DNA of 37,659 bases, taken from assembly GCA_044426075.1 (NCBI GenBank), contig JAWXUT010000002.1:1-37659 (forward strand), written 5' to 3'. Source of the stretch: JAWXUT01 sp044426075 (GTDB taxonomy: Bacteria > Bacillota > Clostridia > Christensenellales > DTU072). The notes beneath the pieces are model-generated. The model had not been told where the DNA came from. It saw nothing but the letters and a program-made list of their open reading frames with translations, and did not search any database. The position numbers were made by a program, and so were the translations under genes. Positions 10,263 through 18,493 of the stretch are shown piece after piece (within the stretch, counting starts at the first letter, position 1; every line of letters starts with the position of its first letter).

Positions 10263-11525
10263 TTATGTATCTCCCATTTCTTTATTACTGCTATCCTCTG
10301 AATCAACATCTGCGGGTACTTCTATAGAATCGCACTTGGCGCATTCTGTTTCAACAATTTCTTCTGCGTTGTCGATAGCTAGCACTGTATTTTTTACTTC
10401 AGCTTTGCCATTTTTCTTGAGTGTTTTTCTCCCCATCCAAACAATCTCGCGTTTAACAAGCTCAACATTTTGCCTCTTTGAAAGCCAATCTGTTATAAGT
10501 GTAATTACTCCCAGTGCAAGTGGTAAACAGAATATTAGTATTCGCCAAAATAACACTGCCCAAAAGGTGAATCCGTCTGGCACAACATCACTAAATACGC
10601 TATAGAATGATGCTTCACTTGCGCCCGCTGCCCCAGGTGTTGGCACAACTCCGCTTGCAAGTTGCACATAAAGAGCAACCGTAATTGTCTCAATAAAGCT
10701 AACAGCAGTGCCACCCAATGCCTTAATTATAAAAAATGGGATACTTAATAGCGCAATTGTATCAACAGCCGTAACACCACCTACAACAACAACCATCTCT
10801 TTGTGTTTGCCTAAGTATTTAATTGCAGCAAGAAAGCTATCAACTTGATCTTCAGCCTTTGCCAAAGTTTTTTCATAATTTTTAACAAGTTTTAGTTTAG
10901 CACCAAGCGCAACTAATTTTCTTGTAAACTTCAACACTACATCTACCCTATTGCTGAATATTAGCAATGTTAGCGGCAATATTGTGCAAGTAATTGAACT
11001 AAAAATTGCACCCGCTAAAATAATACCAGAAACATCTACACTTACTGTTGAAAATAGTATTATTACAATCAAATCAAAAAACAACACTCGGATTGAATAT
11101 TTTATAAGTGGTAATGAACAAGCTGTTGGCCCGTCAATATTGGCTTTAATCATATATGCCATTTGAAAAGGCTGCCCACCCGTGTTCCAAGGAGTGATAT
11201 TATCATAGTATTTACCTAAAATCGCAATTCTTATAGCAAGCCAAGGCCTATTGCCATAACCGCACTTTTTGATAAGCGCAAAATATGCAATGGCGTCACA
11301 CAAAACGTGCACAACATAGCACATAATAGCCATAATGAAATAAATCATATTTGCGCTAATTACAGCAACAACGTCCGACATACTTGCAAAATAGCCCGAA
11401 TCACTATCAAGCTCAAGTAGCAGAACTACCGCTATAGCAATTATGTTAAACAACACAAAAGCACTTACAGATAGCACTTTTTTATATTTAGATTTAGGTT
11501 TTTTTATTTCTTCATTTTCAATCAT
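10263..11525 (-). CDS. Flippase-like integral membrane protein (YbhN/LPG_synthase_TM, UPF0104)
   Basis: A 420-residue polytopic membrane protein with about eight hydrophobic segments and hydrophilic ends. Two signatures of the lysylphosphatidylglycerol-synthase transmembrane/YbhN family are visible: G-K-Y-Y-D-N-I-T-P-W-N-T-G-G-Q-P-F-Q near residue 105 and V-P-T-P-G-A-A-G-A-S-E-A-S-F near residue 295. The family includes the flippase half of MprF and proteins proposed to move lipids or lipid-linked sugars across the membrane. The soluble lysyltransferase half of MprF is absent, so aminoacylation of lipids is not expected from this gene alone. The acidic C-terminal tail of about 60 residues is cytoplasmic by inference. 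The start (ATG at 11523-11525) follows AGGTGA. First gene of a likely three-gene operon with the giant surface protein and the LRR lipoprotein. The transported lipid is unknown. Confidence 0.8.
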   Translation of the reverse strand: MIENEEIKKPKSKYKKVLSVSAFVLFNIIAIAVVLLLELDSDSGYFASMSDVVAVISANMIYFIMAIMCYVVHVLCDAIAYFALIKKCGYGNRPWLAIRIAILGKYYDNITPWNTGGQPFQMAYMIKANIDGPTACSLPLIKYSIRVLFFDLIVIILFSTVSVDVSGIILAGAIFSSITCTILPLTLLIFSNRVDVVLKFTRKLVALGAKLKLVKNYEKTLAKAEDQVDSFLAAIKYLGKHKEMVVVVGGVTAVDTIALLSIPFFIIKALGGTAVSFIETITVALYVQLASGVVPTPGAAGASEASFYSVFSDVVPDGFTFWAVLFWRILIFCLPLALGVITLITDWLSKRQNVELVKREIVWMGRKTLKKNGKAEVKNTVLAIDNAEEIVETECAKCDSIEVPADVDSEDSSNKEMGDT

Positions 11526-11564
11526 TATTCACCTATACAAAATACTCCCAGTTCTTATATATAT

Positions 11565-11593
11565 ATTATACTATATATAAAGATATAATGCAA
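11565..11593 (-). promoter_or_regulatory. Sigma-A promoter for the flippase/surface-protein operon
   Basis: On the minus strand, TTGCAT (complement of 11588-11593), 17 nt, then TATAAT (complement of 11565-11570). The start point would be near 11558, giving a leader of about 33 nt before the flippase gene. The terminator at 11632-11661 lies just upstream, which separates this unit from the padR pair. Confidence 0.75.
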
Positions 11594-11631
11594 GCCTTAA
11601 ATTTTAGCAAAATTTTCATAAATTTGGCGAT

Positions 11632-11661
11632 AAAAAAGCTCAAGCACTAACTTGAGCTTTT
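11632..11661 (-). terminator. Rho-independent terminator after the padR/membrane-protein pair
   Basis: AAAAGCTCAAG (11634-11644) pairs with CTTGAGCTTTT (11651-11661) around a 6-nt loop. On the minus strand the stem is followed by a run of six Ts. It sits 13 nt past the stop codon of the upstream membrane protein gene. Confidence 0.9.
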
Positions 11662-11674
11662 AATGTTTAAAATA

Positions 11675-12454
11675 CTATTTTTTATTTTGTTGTAGTTTTT
11701 TATTGATAATGTAGGCGAGGAAGATTCCGTCAAGCAGCACACCAAACACAATAATCAACCAGTATGGGTGGAAGCTCCACACTATGCAACTAACTGCCAA
11801 GTACATAGCAACTGAAATTAGTATAACTTCAATCATAATAGCTATTGAACTAACCATTTTTTTGCGTAAACCTAGTTGTGTTACTATATGAACCAATCCG
11901 AAAAGCGCTGGCATAATTGTGTAAATACACCACGTTTTTGCTGGGTCAAGGTCGAACCCAAATGTTAAAGTAAAGTAAAGCACAAGTGTAAATATAAGCA
12001 CATAGCTACACATTATAACACCCGAAGTTTTGTGATTGTGGTTTTTAACGTTATATATCAATACTTTTGTAACGGCATAAACAAAAAACAATCCGGCTAG
12101 CCCTGGAAAAATAACAATTGCGCTTACGCCCCAATCGCCACCACAGAAACCTATGGTAAGATATATTATAACTGATAACAATGCAGCGCTCAACATAATC
12201 AAAATGTCACGCATAACTTGCCCATCTTTAATTTTTACAATAGGATCTTGTTTTATATATCTAATATCCGCACTAAAGTCACGCAACCTTGAGGTGCATA
12301 TTTTAAATATTTCTTCTTCTTCTTTATCGCTAACTTCAGTTGCAATTGTCATCAATTCATCTAAAAGCTCATCGTGCAAATCTTTTTTACCGTCGCAATT
12401 AGGTACAAATCTAAGTTCTTTTTCTATATAATCTTTAAATTTTTGATCTAACAC
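11675..12454 (-). CDS. PadR-associated multi-pass membrane protein with HAAS-like N-terminal region
   Basis: The best start is GTG at 12452-12454, 9 nt after AGGAGG (complement of 12464-12469), giving 259 residues. A longer reading from 12508 would place the SD inside the gene. Residues 1-75 form a charged, probably helical region (E-K-E-L...L-H-D-E-L-L-D-E-L) resembling the HAAS/DUF1700 domains that often accompany PadR regulators. Five or six hydrophobic segments follow, including a short final hairpin. The start overlaps the padR stop by 7 nt, so translation is likely coupled. In related pairs the membrane protein is thought to work with its PadR partner in envelope sensing; that role is inference here. 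No enzymatic motif is visible. Confidence 0.7.
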   Translation of the reverse strand: MLDQKFKDYIEKELRFVPNCDGKKDLHDELLDELMTIATEVSDKEEEEIFKICTSRLRDFSADIRYIKQDPIVKIKDGQVMRDILIMLSAALLSVIIYLTIGFCGGDWGVSAIVIFPGLAGLFFVYAVTKVLIYNVKNHNHKTSGVIMCSYVLIFTLVLYFTLTFGFDLDPAKTWCIYTIMPALFGLVHIVTQLGLRKKMVSSIAIMIEVILISVAMYLAVSCIVWSFHPYWLIIVFGVLLDGIFLAYIINKKLQQNKK

Positions 12455-12789
12455 TGTTGATTGCCTCCTAAAATCAAATTGTTTAATAACTTGGATACTT
12501 CTACCCATTCTTGTTTCTTTTCTTCATAAATTATCGCACCCTTGTCGGTAATCTTGTAGTATTTGCGCCTTGCTCCGCCAACACCGTCACCCCAATAAGT
12601 GGAAATAAGTTCCTCTTGCTCCATACGTCGGAAAGCTGTATATACTGTAGCATCTTTTACATCAATTAACCCTTCACCGCCTTCAATAATACGCTTAGTA
12701 ATTTCATATCCGTAGCTATCGCCGTCAATAAGAATCCTAAGTATAACAGTTTCGGTATGCCCTCGTAGAACATCACTGCTAACAGCCAT
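12448..12789 (-). CDS. PadR-family transcriptional regulator
   Basis: A 113-residue winged-helix protein of normal size for the PadR-s1 subfamily. Visible features are the N-terminal helix (L-R-G-H-T-E-T-V-I-L-R-I-L), the D-S-Y-G-Y-E-I-T-K motif, the recognition-helix region D-A-T-V-Y-T-A-F-R-R-M-E, and the wing G-A-R-R-K-Y-Y-K-I-T-D-K-G, followed by a dimerisation helix. The start is ATG at 12787-12789; AGGAGG (complement of 12795-12800) lies 5 nt upstream. An in-frame GTG at 12795 overlaps that SD and is not used. It is first in a two-gene unit with the membrane protein. A perfect palindrome over the predicted transcription start suggests autorepression. The signal it responds to is unknown. 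Confidence 0.88.
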   Translation of the reverse strand: MAVSSDVLRGHTETVILRILIDGDSYGYEITKRIIEGGEGLIDVKDATVYTAFRRMEQEELISTYWGDGVGGARRKYYKITDKGAIIYEEKKQEWVEVSKLLNNLILGGNQQC

Positions 12790-12825
12790 AAACACCTCCT
12801 TTGCAAAATTGATATATAACTTAAC

Positions 12826-12844
12826 TATATAATCTGATTATATA
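12826..12844. promoter_or_regulatory. Candidate PadR operator (palindrome over the transcription start)
   Basis: TATATAATC, one central base, then GATTATATA: perfect 9-bp arms. The predicted start point of the padR transcript (about 12839) falls inside it, where a dimeric repressor would block initiation. Assignment to this PadR is inferred from position. Confidence 0.5.
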
Positions 12845-12845
12845 C

Positions 12846-12873
12846 ATTATATCATAAAAATTGAAATTGTAAA
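12846..12873 (-). promoter_or_regulatory. Sigma-A promoter of the padR unit
   Basis: On the minus strand, TTTACA (complement of 12868-12873), 16 nt, then TATAAT (complement of 12846-12851). The predicted leader is about 50 nt and contains the palindrome at 12826-12844. Confidence 0.65.
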
Positions 12874-12985
12874 GTGTTTTTGCAAAAAAATAGCAAAAAT
12901 AAATATATTATCGCTTTAAAAAACTATAACTTATTTATCTACTAAATAATATTCAAAGAAATCTAAAAAGTCGTAGTTTGCGTAG

Positions 12986-13000
12986 CCGCCCGCTGGGCGG
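12986..13000. repeat. GC-rich intergenic hairpin
   Basis: CCGCCC and GGGCGG are perfectly complementary around a GCT loop. It is a GC island in very AT-rich DNA, and resembles the GGGCGGA/TCCGCCC hairpin at 33232-33250. No T-run follows, so it is not a typical terminator. Confidence 0.6.
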
Positions 13001-13064
13001 AAGTAAGAAGTAAAAGTTAAGCGTGAAGAAGTTAGTAATAAATTTGTATAATTAAAAATCCACC

Positions 13065-13103
13065 ATTATTCACTATTCAATATTCAATATTAATTATTAA
13101 TTC
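13065..13103. repeat. Degenerate 7-bp tandem repeat tract
   Basis: Five consecutive heptamers, ATTATTC, ACTATTC, AATATTC, AATATTA, ATTATTA, then ATTC. Related period-7 sequence occurs at 33296-33323 and, in reverse, near 22245-22264. Function unknown. Confidence 0.6.
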
Positions 13104-13132
13104 AAACAGCCCCCAAAATTTGAGAGCTGTTT
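13104..13132 (-). terminator. Terminator after the double-anchored lipoprotein gene
   Basis: AAACAGC (13104-13110) pairs with GCTGTTT (13126-13132). On the minus strand the stem extends through CTCTC opposite GGGGG using G-U pairs. The T-run is short, so efficiency is uncertain. It lies 20 nt past the stop codon. Confidence 0.65.
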
Positions 13133-13152
13133 TGTGTGTAAAATACGACTTT

Positions 13153-16100
13153 TTAGTCTTTTAGGTCATCGTCTTCTATAGGCTCTGCTACCTTAGCGCG
13201 ATCCTCAAGTCTGCGTTCTTCTGCAGTCTTTTGGTTAACTGGAACATTGCTCTCGTACTTAACAGGAATTTTCTTTTTGATCTTCTTAGCAACTTTTCTG
13301 TATGTTAAGATAATAATTACTGCAAGTAGTATAGCGCCTATTACAACTGAAGATAAAATCAACCATAGTGATGAATCAAAGGTACTAGAAGTATCTTCCT
13401 CTTCTTCTTCAGTGTCTTCATCTTCTGTTTCGTCTTCTGTAAACTCGTAACAAGCTGTACCAGCTGTGCCGTTTTCAAGAGCGAATATATATTCTTCTTC
13501 ACTATCAAGTTTAATTACAGAAACGTTATCTACAACCATCATACCCATAAAGAAGTTTGAAGCTGCGCCATCAACCGTTTCATAATCGTCATTATCACCC
13601 AAGAAGAATGCAAATGAGTTGCTGCTTATTGATGAACTTGTTGGGTTGTAGATGTACATTGTGTACTCATACATACCGTCGCCCACATCAACACCGCTGT
13701 CTGTAATTTCTATTGTTGACCAGTTTTCTGTATCATTACCATAATAGAATCTGAATTCAGCAGCTTCATCTGTAGCTAGCCAAGTTTTTGCATAGAAAGT
13801 AACTTTGTAGTAAGACTCACTTGCAACTGTAAATGTTGAACTCTCATAATATTGACCGTTGTCAACCAAGTTAGCCATAAACAAGAAGTTGTTTCCCATT
13901 GAAATGCCTTTGCCACCAGTTGTCATAAATGAATTAATTTCATCTTCGGTGCTCGCGAACCAATCTGTCTCTGAGAAAGCATCATAAATTGCGCTTATTG
14001 TATCTTGTGAAATCTTGTCAGTACGCTCGTCATAAACACCGTATAGCATTGAAGCGTCTTCGCTATCTTCATAATCAACACCACTTGTTGGAACATAGTG
14101 GGTGTAGTCACCTGGCTCGCCACCTAGTAGCTCATCTTCGTCAGCTTCAGTAAAGATGTCAAATGAGTCGGTTGTGTAGTCAAGTTTCTTATATATATAT
14201 TGATTAATAAAGTAGTTGTTATTTAGTGATGTAAGTGATTCTGCTGTGTTTTCTGCATAGCCTTCAACTACGTCATCTGGATCGGTTGAACCATAAACAA
14301 GCGTGTTAAATGCGTCTTCATCATCAAGAGTTATAATGCTGATGTCATCAAAGAATACAGAACCTTTTGTTAGTCCGCCAGAAACTGATATTGCGTTGCC
14401 GTCATCGTCGGTCTCTGTGCAATCAACTGCATATTGGTTACCTAACCACAATTCAAGTTTAATTGAAGCACTGTTAATTGTAGTTTGAACATAGAATCTG
14501 TATTGTACCCACTCGCCTTTTGTATCGATATTTGTATAACCAACATAATCGCCGTCAACTGTTGCATTGTCATCATCATAAACAGTTGAAGCAAATACGT
14601 TTGATGTGTTTTGGATTGTAACTGATGCAGTTGCATCATCTGTTGTTTTTACCCAAACGCATAGCACATAGTAGCTGCTTGCACTTAATGTTTGTGCACT
14701 TGTCATTGTGTAACCCATTTTTGTGTAGTAGTTTGAACTCAACATCAATAGGTTGTCACTTTGTACTGATTTGTAAGTTATGCCCTCTAGTGAGCTTGAG
14801 TACATATCGCTGTAGATATAGTCGCCATTATCATCTGCATCGCCATAGTATTTGTAGTTAATAATACCTGATTCTGTTAAAAATGCCTCATCTAATAAAT
14901 CTTGAGCATCAGCAAAATCTTCACCATAGAAGTCAACATAATCAAGAGTACCAACAGTATCGCTTATCTCAGTGTTTGAAACCGCTGTTGAGAATGCAGA
15001 AATACCATAAGTCTCGCTGTAAGCCATTATCTTAAATGAACCTGAACGCATTGCGTCTGCTGTAATCGCCCAAGTAATAGTGTCTTCTCCGTCATCTACA
15101 ACATAACCAACATAGTGGTTGCTTTGCAAAGTGTTCTCAGAATCTTTAACACTATCCATAACAATAAAGTAGTAGTCTGCAAAGTCTACTGCATCCCAAG
15201 TTAGATAATATACGCCGTCTTCTTCTTCAATAGCGCCATTAAGTGGTTTGCTTAGGGCGGAAGTTGAAGTTGTCTCTGTCCAGCTTGAAGGTGTTGCAAC
15301 GCCAATTAGGTTGCCGCTAGCATCAAATATATCGCTATCATCATCGTAGTTAGATGAATCGAAGTTTGCAAACAAGCCGTTTGTAACTGTATCTGTTGAA
15401 AGTGAAGCGTCACTTATTGAAGCTGAACTGATGTATGAACCACTTGCTGCTGAACTATATTCAGAGTAAGTAATAACGTCGTTTAGCATAGCTGTAATAT
15501 ATGTTACACCTGTTGCATGTGAAGCTGGAGTGTAAATATCACCACTACCCATACTGAACACAATGTAAGCATAAGTTACATCTGTAGTTGAACCAGCAAG
15601 ATAGAAGCTTACTTCCGACCACTCACCATAGGTTGTAATTGAGGATATACTTGTAATTGAACTGCCTTCAGAGTCATAAACTGCAATTGAAAGTGCAAAG
15701 TCCTCTGCGATAGCTTCTGTTTTAACCCACATTGATAACCTATAGAATGTGTTTGGCAGAATTTCAATATATTCTTCTGTTTCGCCATCATCACTCATTG
15801 GCAAGTATGTTAGTGTAGTTGCGGTGTAATCATTATTATACATCATAACTACGTTTAGATTTGTGTTTGCGCCATCATAATTTACGCTCATTGTGCCTGG
15901 GTATGCCAAGCTGCCAAAGCCTAGTTCTTCACAAAGTGCTATCCAATCTGTTTCACTAATTGCAGTATCACCCGAAATCATACCAGCAGAAGCTATGTCA
16001 TTTGAGGTTCTGCTATCTACAAATTCAAATGTCCAATCATCTGTGAATGAATAGCTATCTCCGTTATCATAAACATTGTCATCATCTGGTCCGAAGTCTA

Positions 16101-18225
16101 CATAGTCAAGTTCAGTTACACCATCTGCTGCATACAATTTGTCTGTTAGATTAAATGCTGCAAGTTCCTCTTCTGTGTAGCTTGAAAGCTCTTGATAAAC
16201 GTCTGGGTCTGGAACGTCATCTGCAGATTCATATACTGTTATAGTAAGATTATCAAATAGAGCGCCACCAACTGTTAGTGTGTTTGACTCCCATTCACCT
16301 TCGCCATACCAAAACTCTAAATCTACATAACGGTCACTTAGTTCGTTACCTTTAACATATTGTGTAAGTTGTACCCACTCACCTGAAGTTGTTGTTTGTA
16401 CTTGTGTAAATGACTCGTTGTCAACTGAAGCACCAGTAATTTTGAACTCTGCGCCTAATTCTCCACTGTAAAGTCCTTCAACTGCAGTGTTATAAATCTC
16501 TTCATCTGCTTCCCATTCAGAATAAGCATCTCTGAAATCTTGAACGTCATCAAGATACTCTTCAATATCTTCATACATTGACTCAAAACCAGCAATTGCA
16601 ACATCGTAATCGCCTTCGGTTAAAGTGTTGTCGCCAGCATCGTCTGAAGCAAGATACTCATCTAGTGTTGGGATGCTTGCTGCGTAGCCATTTGTTGTGC
16701 CGAAACCTAAACCTGACCAATATTCTTCTTTAAAATATTCGCGATAGCTATCGAATGTTTGTGTTGTGCCAATACTATCATAACCAGTTACGCTTGTATA
16801 GTAGTCTGCAGCATCTGGTGCCTCAACACCGTAATCTGCGTTGTACCAAACATAAACCCAAACTGAAATTTCGTAGTATTTGTTTGCTTCAATTAATAAT
16901 GAATCATTACTTGTATATCCTAAACCACCCGTTGTGTCTGTTGGGTGATAGATTAATAGCGCTGTTGTATCGTGTGAGATATCCGTTCTGCCATTATCAC
17001 CAGTGCCATATAAAGAGTATATGCCGTCTGTGGTGTAGAAATCTTTATAACTTGGTGCACTAAAGTCACTTGTACTGCTTGTATCAATTTCTTCATATGC
17101 ATCTGTGTAAACTAAATTGCCGTCATCATCTTCTGTTATTGTGTAGAAAGATGACATATCAAAAATACCCGCTGTTGAGTAAGATGTGCTGTATGAAGCA
17201 AAGCTGCTTGAAGTTTCGGCATCTTCTTTACCAACAACCATAGTGTAGTTATTAGCAGAACCAAGTTTTGCTGAATAGTAAACTTTTGAAGTTGATGAAC
17301 TTGGGCTGATAGATGTTATTTTTGAACTGTATGTGAAGTTTGAATCTGCATAGATTAAACTTTGTACTGATGTATCACCAATAACGCCTTCAACACCTTG
17401 GAATGTATCGTTATTTAAAACTGTATCATAATCAGTGCTATCATCTAATTGTGTCAAAATGATGTTATCAAACATAGCATAACCCGTTGTTGAACGTGGG
17501 TTTAAGTTAGCATCTGTACTTGAACCTAAGTATTGTGGGCCATTACCTAGCCACAATTCAACATAAATTGATCTACTTTCGTAATTGTTAGATTCAATAT
17601 ATATTGTATAGGTTTTCCAGCTGCCATTTGTTTGTATGCTTGAAAACTCGGTGTAAGCATCACCGTTTACAAATATCCATGCACCTTGAAGATCATTTTC
17701 TTCTTCAATATCGGTGTAAACATCAATTGAAAGTTCATAATAACTATTTTCTTCCAATGAAATAGATGAGCTTGTTTTATAATATACAGAACCACTGCTA
17801 TCTGGAATACCAACTAGTAGTGCGTTTGTATCTGTATACGCGCCGTCTTCATCAACTGGAGTATTTGGTGCGATACCAGGATAAGTTATCTCGTCATCAT
17901 CAATAGCTGACCAACTATCGTAGAAGCTATCTTTATCGTCGTATAAATCAATAACACCAAGCGTTGCACTTGAATATGTTGTTGATCCACTTGTTTTTGA
18001 CCAGCCCGAAACGGTGTCGTTTAAGTAAGCGTCACTTGAAGATGAGTTGCTTGCTGTGTAAAAAGTACCGTTTGTGATTAATAAATCACTTGTCTCGGTC
18101 TCTTCCTCAGTTGTCTCTTCATCATCTGGAGGATTACATGCTACAAGGCTGAACATTGAAAATGCTAGCAATGTGACAAGTAAAATTGTTAGTAACTTGT
18201 TAAATAACAGTTTTGATTTTTTCAT
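13153..18225 (-). CDS. Large surface lipoprotein with repeated carbohydrate-binding-like domains, a C-terminal membrane anchor and cytosolic tail
   Basis: A 1690-residue, very acidic protein rich in S, T, D and Y. The signal peptide ends in a lipobox L-V-A-C (cysteine near residue 30). About five beta-sandwich modules follow, recognised by Y-Y-x-L/I-x-V-W-V-x-T segments near residues 158, 452, 825, 1185 and 1475. Most are followed by G-E-W-V/S-x-x-x-F-Y-V and closed by F-D-N/D-x-x-I-x-x-L, a pattern like CBM4/9 or other galactose-binding folds. A fibronectin-III-like domain lies at about 990-1078. An acidic spacer, one transmembrane helix and a tail of about 50 charged residues (beginning Y-R-K-V-A-K-K-I-K-K-K) end it. 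It may bind glycans or adhere to surfaces; no catalytic motif is seen. Start: ATG at 18223-18225 after a weak GGTGG. Monocistronic by context. Confidence 0.78.
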   Translation of the reverse strand: MKKSKLLFNKLLTILLVTLLAFSMFSLVACNPPDDEETTEEETETSDLLITNGTFYTASNSSSSDAYLNDTVSGWSKTSGSTTYSSATLGVIDLYDDKDSFYDSWSAIDDDEITYPGIAPNTPVDEDGAYTDTNALLVGIPDSSGSVYYKTSSSISLEENSYYELSIDVYTDIEEENDLQGAWIFVNGDAYTEFSSIQTNGSWKTYTIYIESNNYESRSIYVELWLGNGPQYLGSSTDANLNPRSTTGYAMFDNIILTQLDDSTDYDTVLNNDTFQGVEGVIGDTSVQSLIYADSNFTYSSKITSISPSSSTSKVYYSAKLGSANNYTMVVGKEDAETSSSFASYSTSYSTAGIFDMSSFYTITEDDDGNLVYTDAYEEIDTSSTSDFSAPSYKDFYTTDGIYSLYGTGDNGRTDISHDTTALLIYHPTDTTGGLGYTSNDSLLIEANKYYEISVWVYVWYNADYGVEAPDAADYYTSVTGYDSIGTTQTFDSYREYFKEEYWSGLGFGTTNGYAASIPTLDEYLASDDAGDNTLTEGDYDVAIAGFESMYEDIEEYLDDVQDFRDAYSEWEADEEIYNTAVEGLYSGELGAEFKITGASVDNESFTQVQTTTSGEWVQLTQYVKGNELSDRYVDLEFWYGEGEWESNTLTVGGALFDNLTITVYESADDVPDPDVYQELSSYTEEELAAFNLTDKLYAADGVTELDYVDFGPDDDNVYDNGDSYSFTDDWTFEFVDSRTSNDIASAGMISGDTAISETDWIALCEELGFGSLAYPGTMSVNYDGANTNLNVVMMYNNDYTATTLTYLPMSDDGETEEYIEILPNTFYRLSMWVKTEAIAEDFALSIAVYDSEGSSITSISSITTYGEWSEVSFYLAGSTTDVTYAYIVFSMGSGDIYTPASHATGVTYITAMLNDVITYSEYSSAASGSYISSASISDASLSTDTVTNGLFANFDSSNYDDDSDIFDASGNLIGVATPSSWTETTSTSALSKPLNGAIEEEDGVYYLTWDAVDFADYYFIVMDSVKDSENTLQSNHYVGYVVDDGEDTITWAITADAMRSGSFKIMAYSETYGISAFSTAVSNTEISDTVGTLDYVDFYGEDFADAQDLLDEAFLTESGIINYKYYGDADDNGDYIYSDMYSSSLEGITYKSVQSDNLLMLSSNYYTKMGYTMTSAQTLSASSYYVLCVWVKTTDDATASVTIQNTSNVFASTVYDDDNATVDGDYVGYTNIDTKGEWVQYRFYVQTTINSASIKLELWLGNQYAVDCTETDDDGNAISVSGGLTKGSVFFDDISIITLDDEDAFNTLVYGSTDPDDVVEGYAENTAESLTSLNNNYFINQYIYKKLDYTTDSFDIFTEADEDELLGGEPGDYTHYVPTSGVDYEDSEDASMLYGVYDERTDKISQDTISAIYDAFSETDWFASTEDEINSFMTTGGKGISMGNNFLFMANLVDNGQYYESSTFTVASESYYKVTFYAKTWLATDEAAEFRFYYGNDTENWSTIEITDSGVDVGDGMYEYTMYIYNPTSSSISSNSFAFFLGDNDDYETVDGAASNFFMGMMVVDNVSVIKLDSEEEYIFALENGTAGTACYEFTEDETEDEDTEEEEEDTSSTFDSSLWLILSSVVIGAILLAVIIILTYRKVAKKIKKKIPVKYESNVPVNQKTAEERRLEDRAKVAEPIEDDDLKD

Positions 18226-18388
18226 TCTACCACCATAGTAAATATTATATTTATATTTGTATTCTTAATAAAGTATGCAAACACATAGGTACTATAAATA
18301 TTAACACATATTGTTATTAAACACAACCCCTTGACAACAATTAATTGATATTTTTTAAAAATTCACAATTGCACACCGAAGTATCACA

Positions 18389-18419
18389 CAAAAATGCGAA
18401 AATTACCTCAAAAATGCGA
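18389..18419 (+). promoter_or_regulatory. Phased direct repeat upstream of the gdhA promoter
   Basis: CAAAAATGCGA occurs at 18389-18399 and again at 18409-18419, exactly 20 bp apart, which is close to two helical turns. The second copy ends 24 bp before the -35 box. This spacing fits an activator binding side by side on one DNA face; the protein is unknown. Confidence 0.5.
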
Positions 18420-18443
18420 CAGTTGGCTCTTTTTTTAAAAGTC

Positions 18444-18472
18444 TTGCAATTTGTTTTGTTTTGTGATATAAT
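18444..18472 (+). promoter_or_regulatory. Sigma-A promoter of gdhA with extended -10
   Basis: TTGCAA (18444-18449), 17 nt, TATAAT (18467-18472), with TG one base upstream of the -10 box. Predicted start near 18479. Confidence 0.8.
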
Positions 18473-18483
18473 GAATCGTAGCC

Positions 18484-18493
18484 NNNNNNNNNN
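18484..18493. other. Assembly gap (ten Ns)
   Basis: Ten consecutive Ns between the gdhA promoter and its ribosome binding site. Ten is a common placeholder length, so the true gap may be larger or smaller. Part of the gdhA leader is therefore unseen. Confidence 0.95.

Larger units (their letters stand above)
12874..13152. other. Gene-free stretch with repeat-like intergenic elements
   Basis: No coding frame is supported between the padR promoter and the stop of the next minus-strand gene. It holds an AT-rich stretch (12880-12960), a strong hairpin CCGCCC-GCT-GGGCGG (986-1000 in 12986-13000), a copy of GTGAAGAAGT (13023-13032) that recurs at 22255-22264, a degenerate 7-bp tandem tract (13065-13103), a terminator (13104-13132) and the start of a 23-nt motif shared with 22438-22460. 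It looks like the remains of one or more dispersed elements. Confidence 0.55.

Noticed and set aside
12455..12508. Upstream extension of the PadR-associated membrane protein
   Set aside because: It overlaps padR deeply and would place a perfect AGGAGG inside the gene; GTG at 12454 fits coupling better.
18331..18359. TTGACA as a second gdhA promoter
   Set aside because: No -10-like hexamer lies at a usable distance; the sequence there is T-rich.
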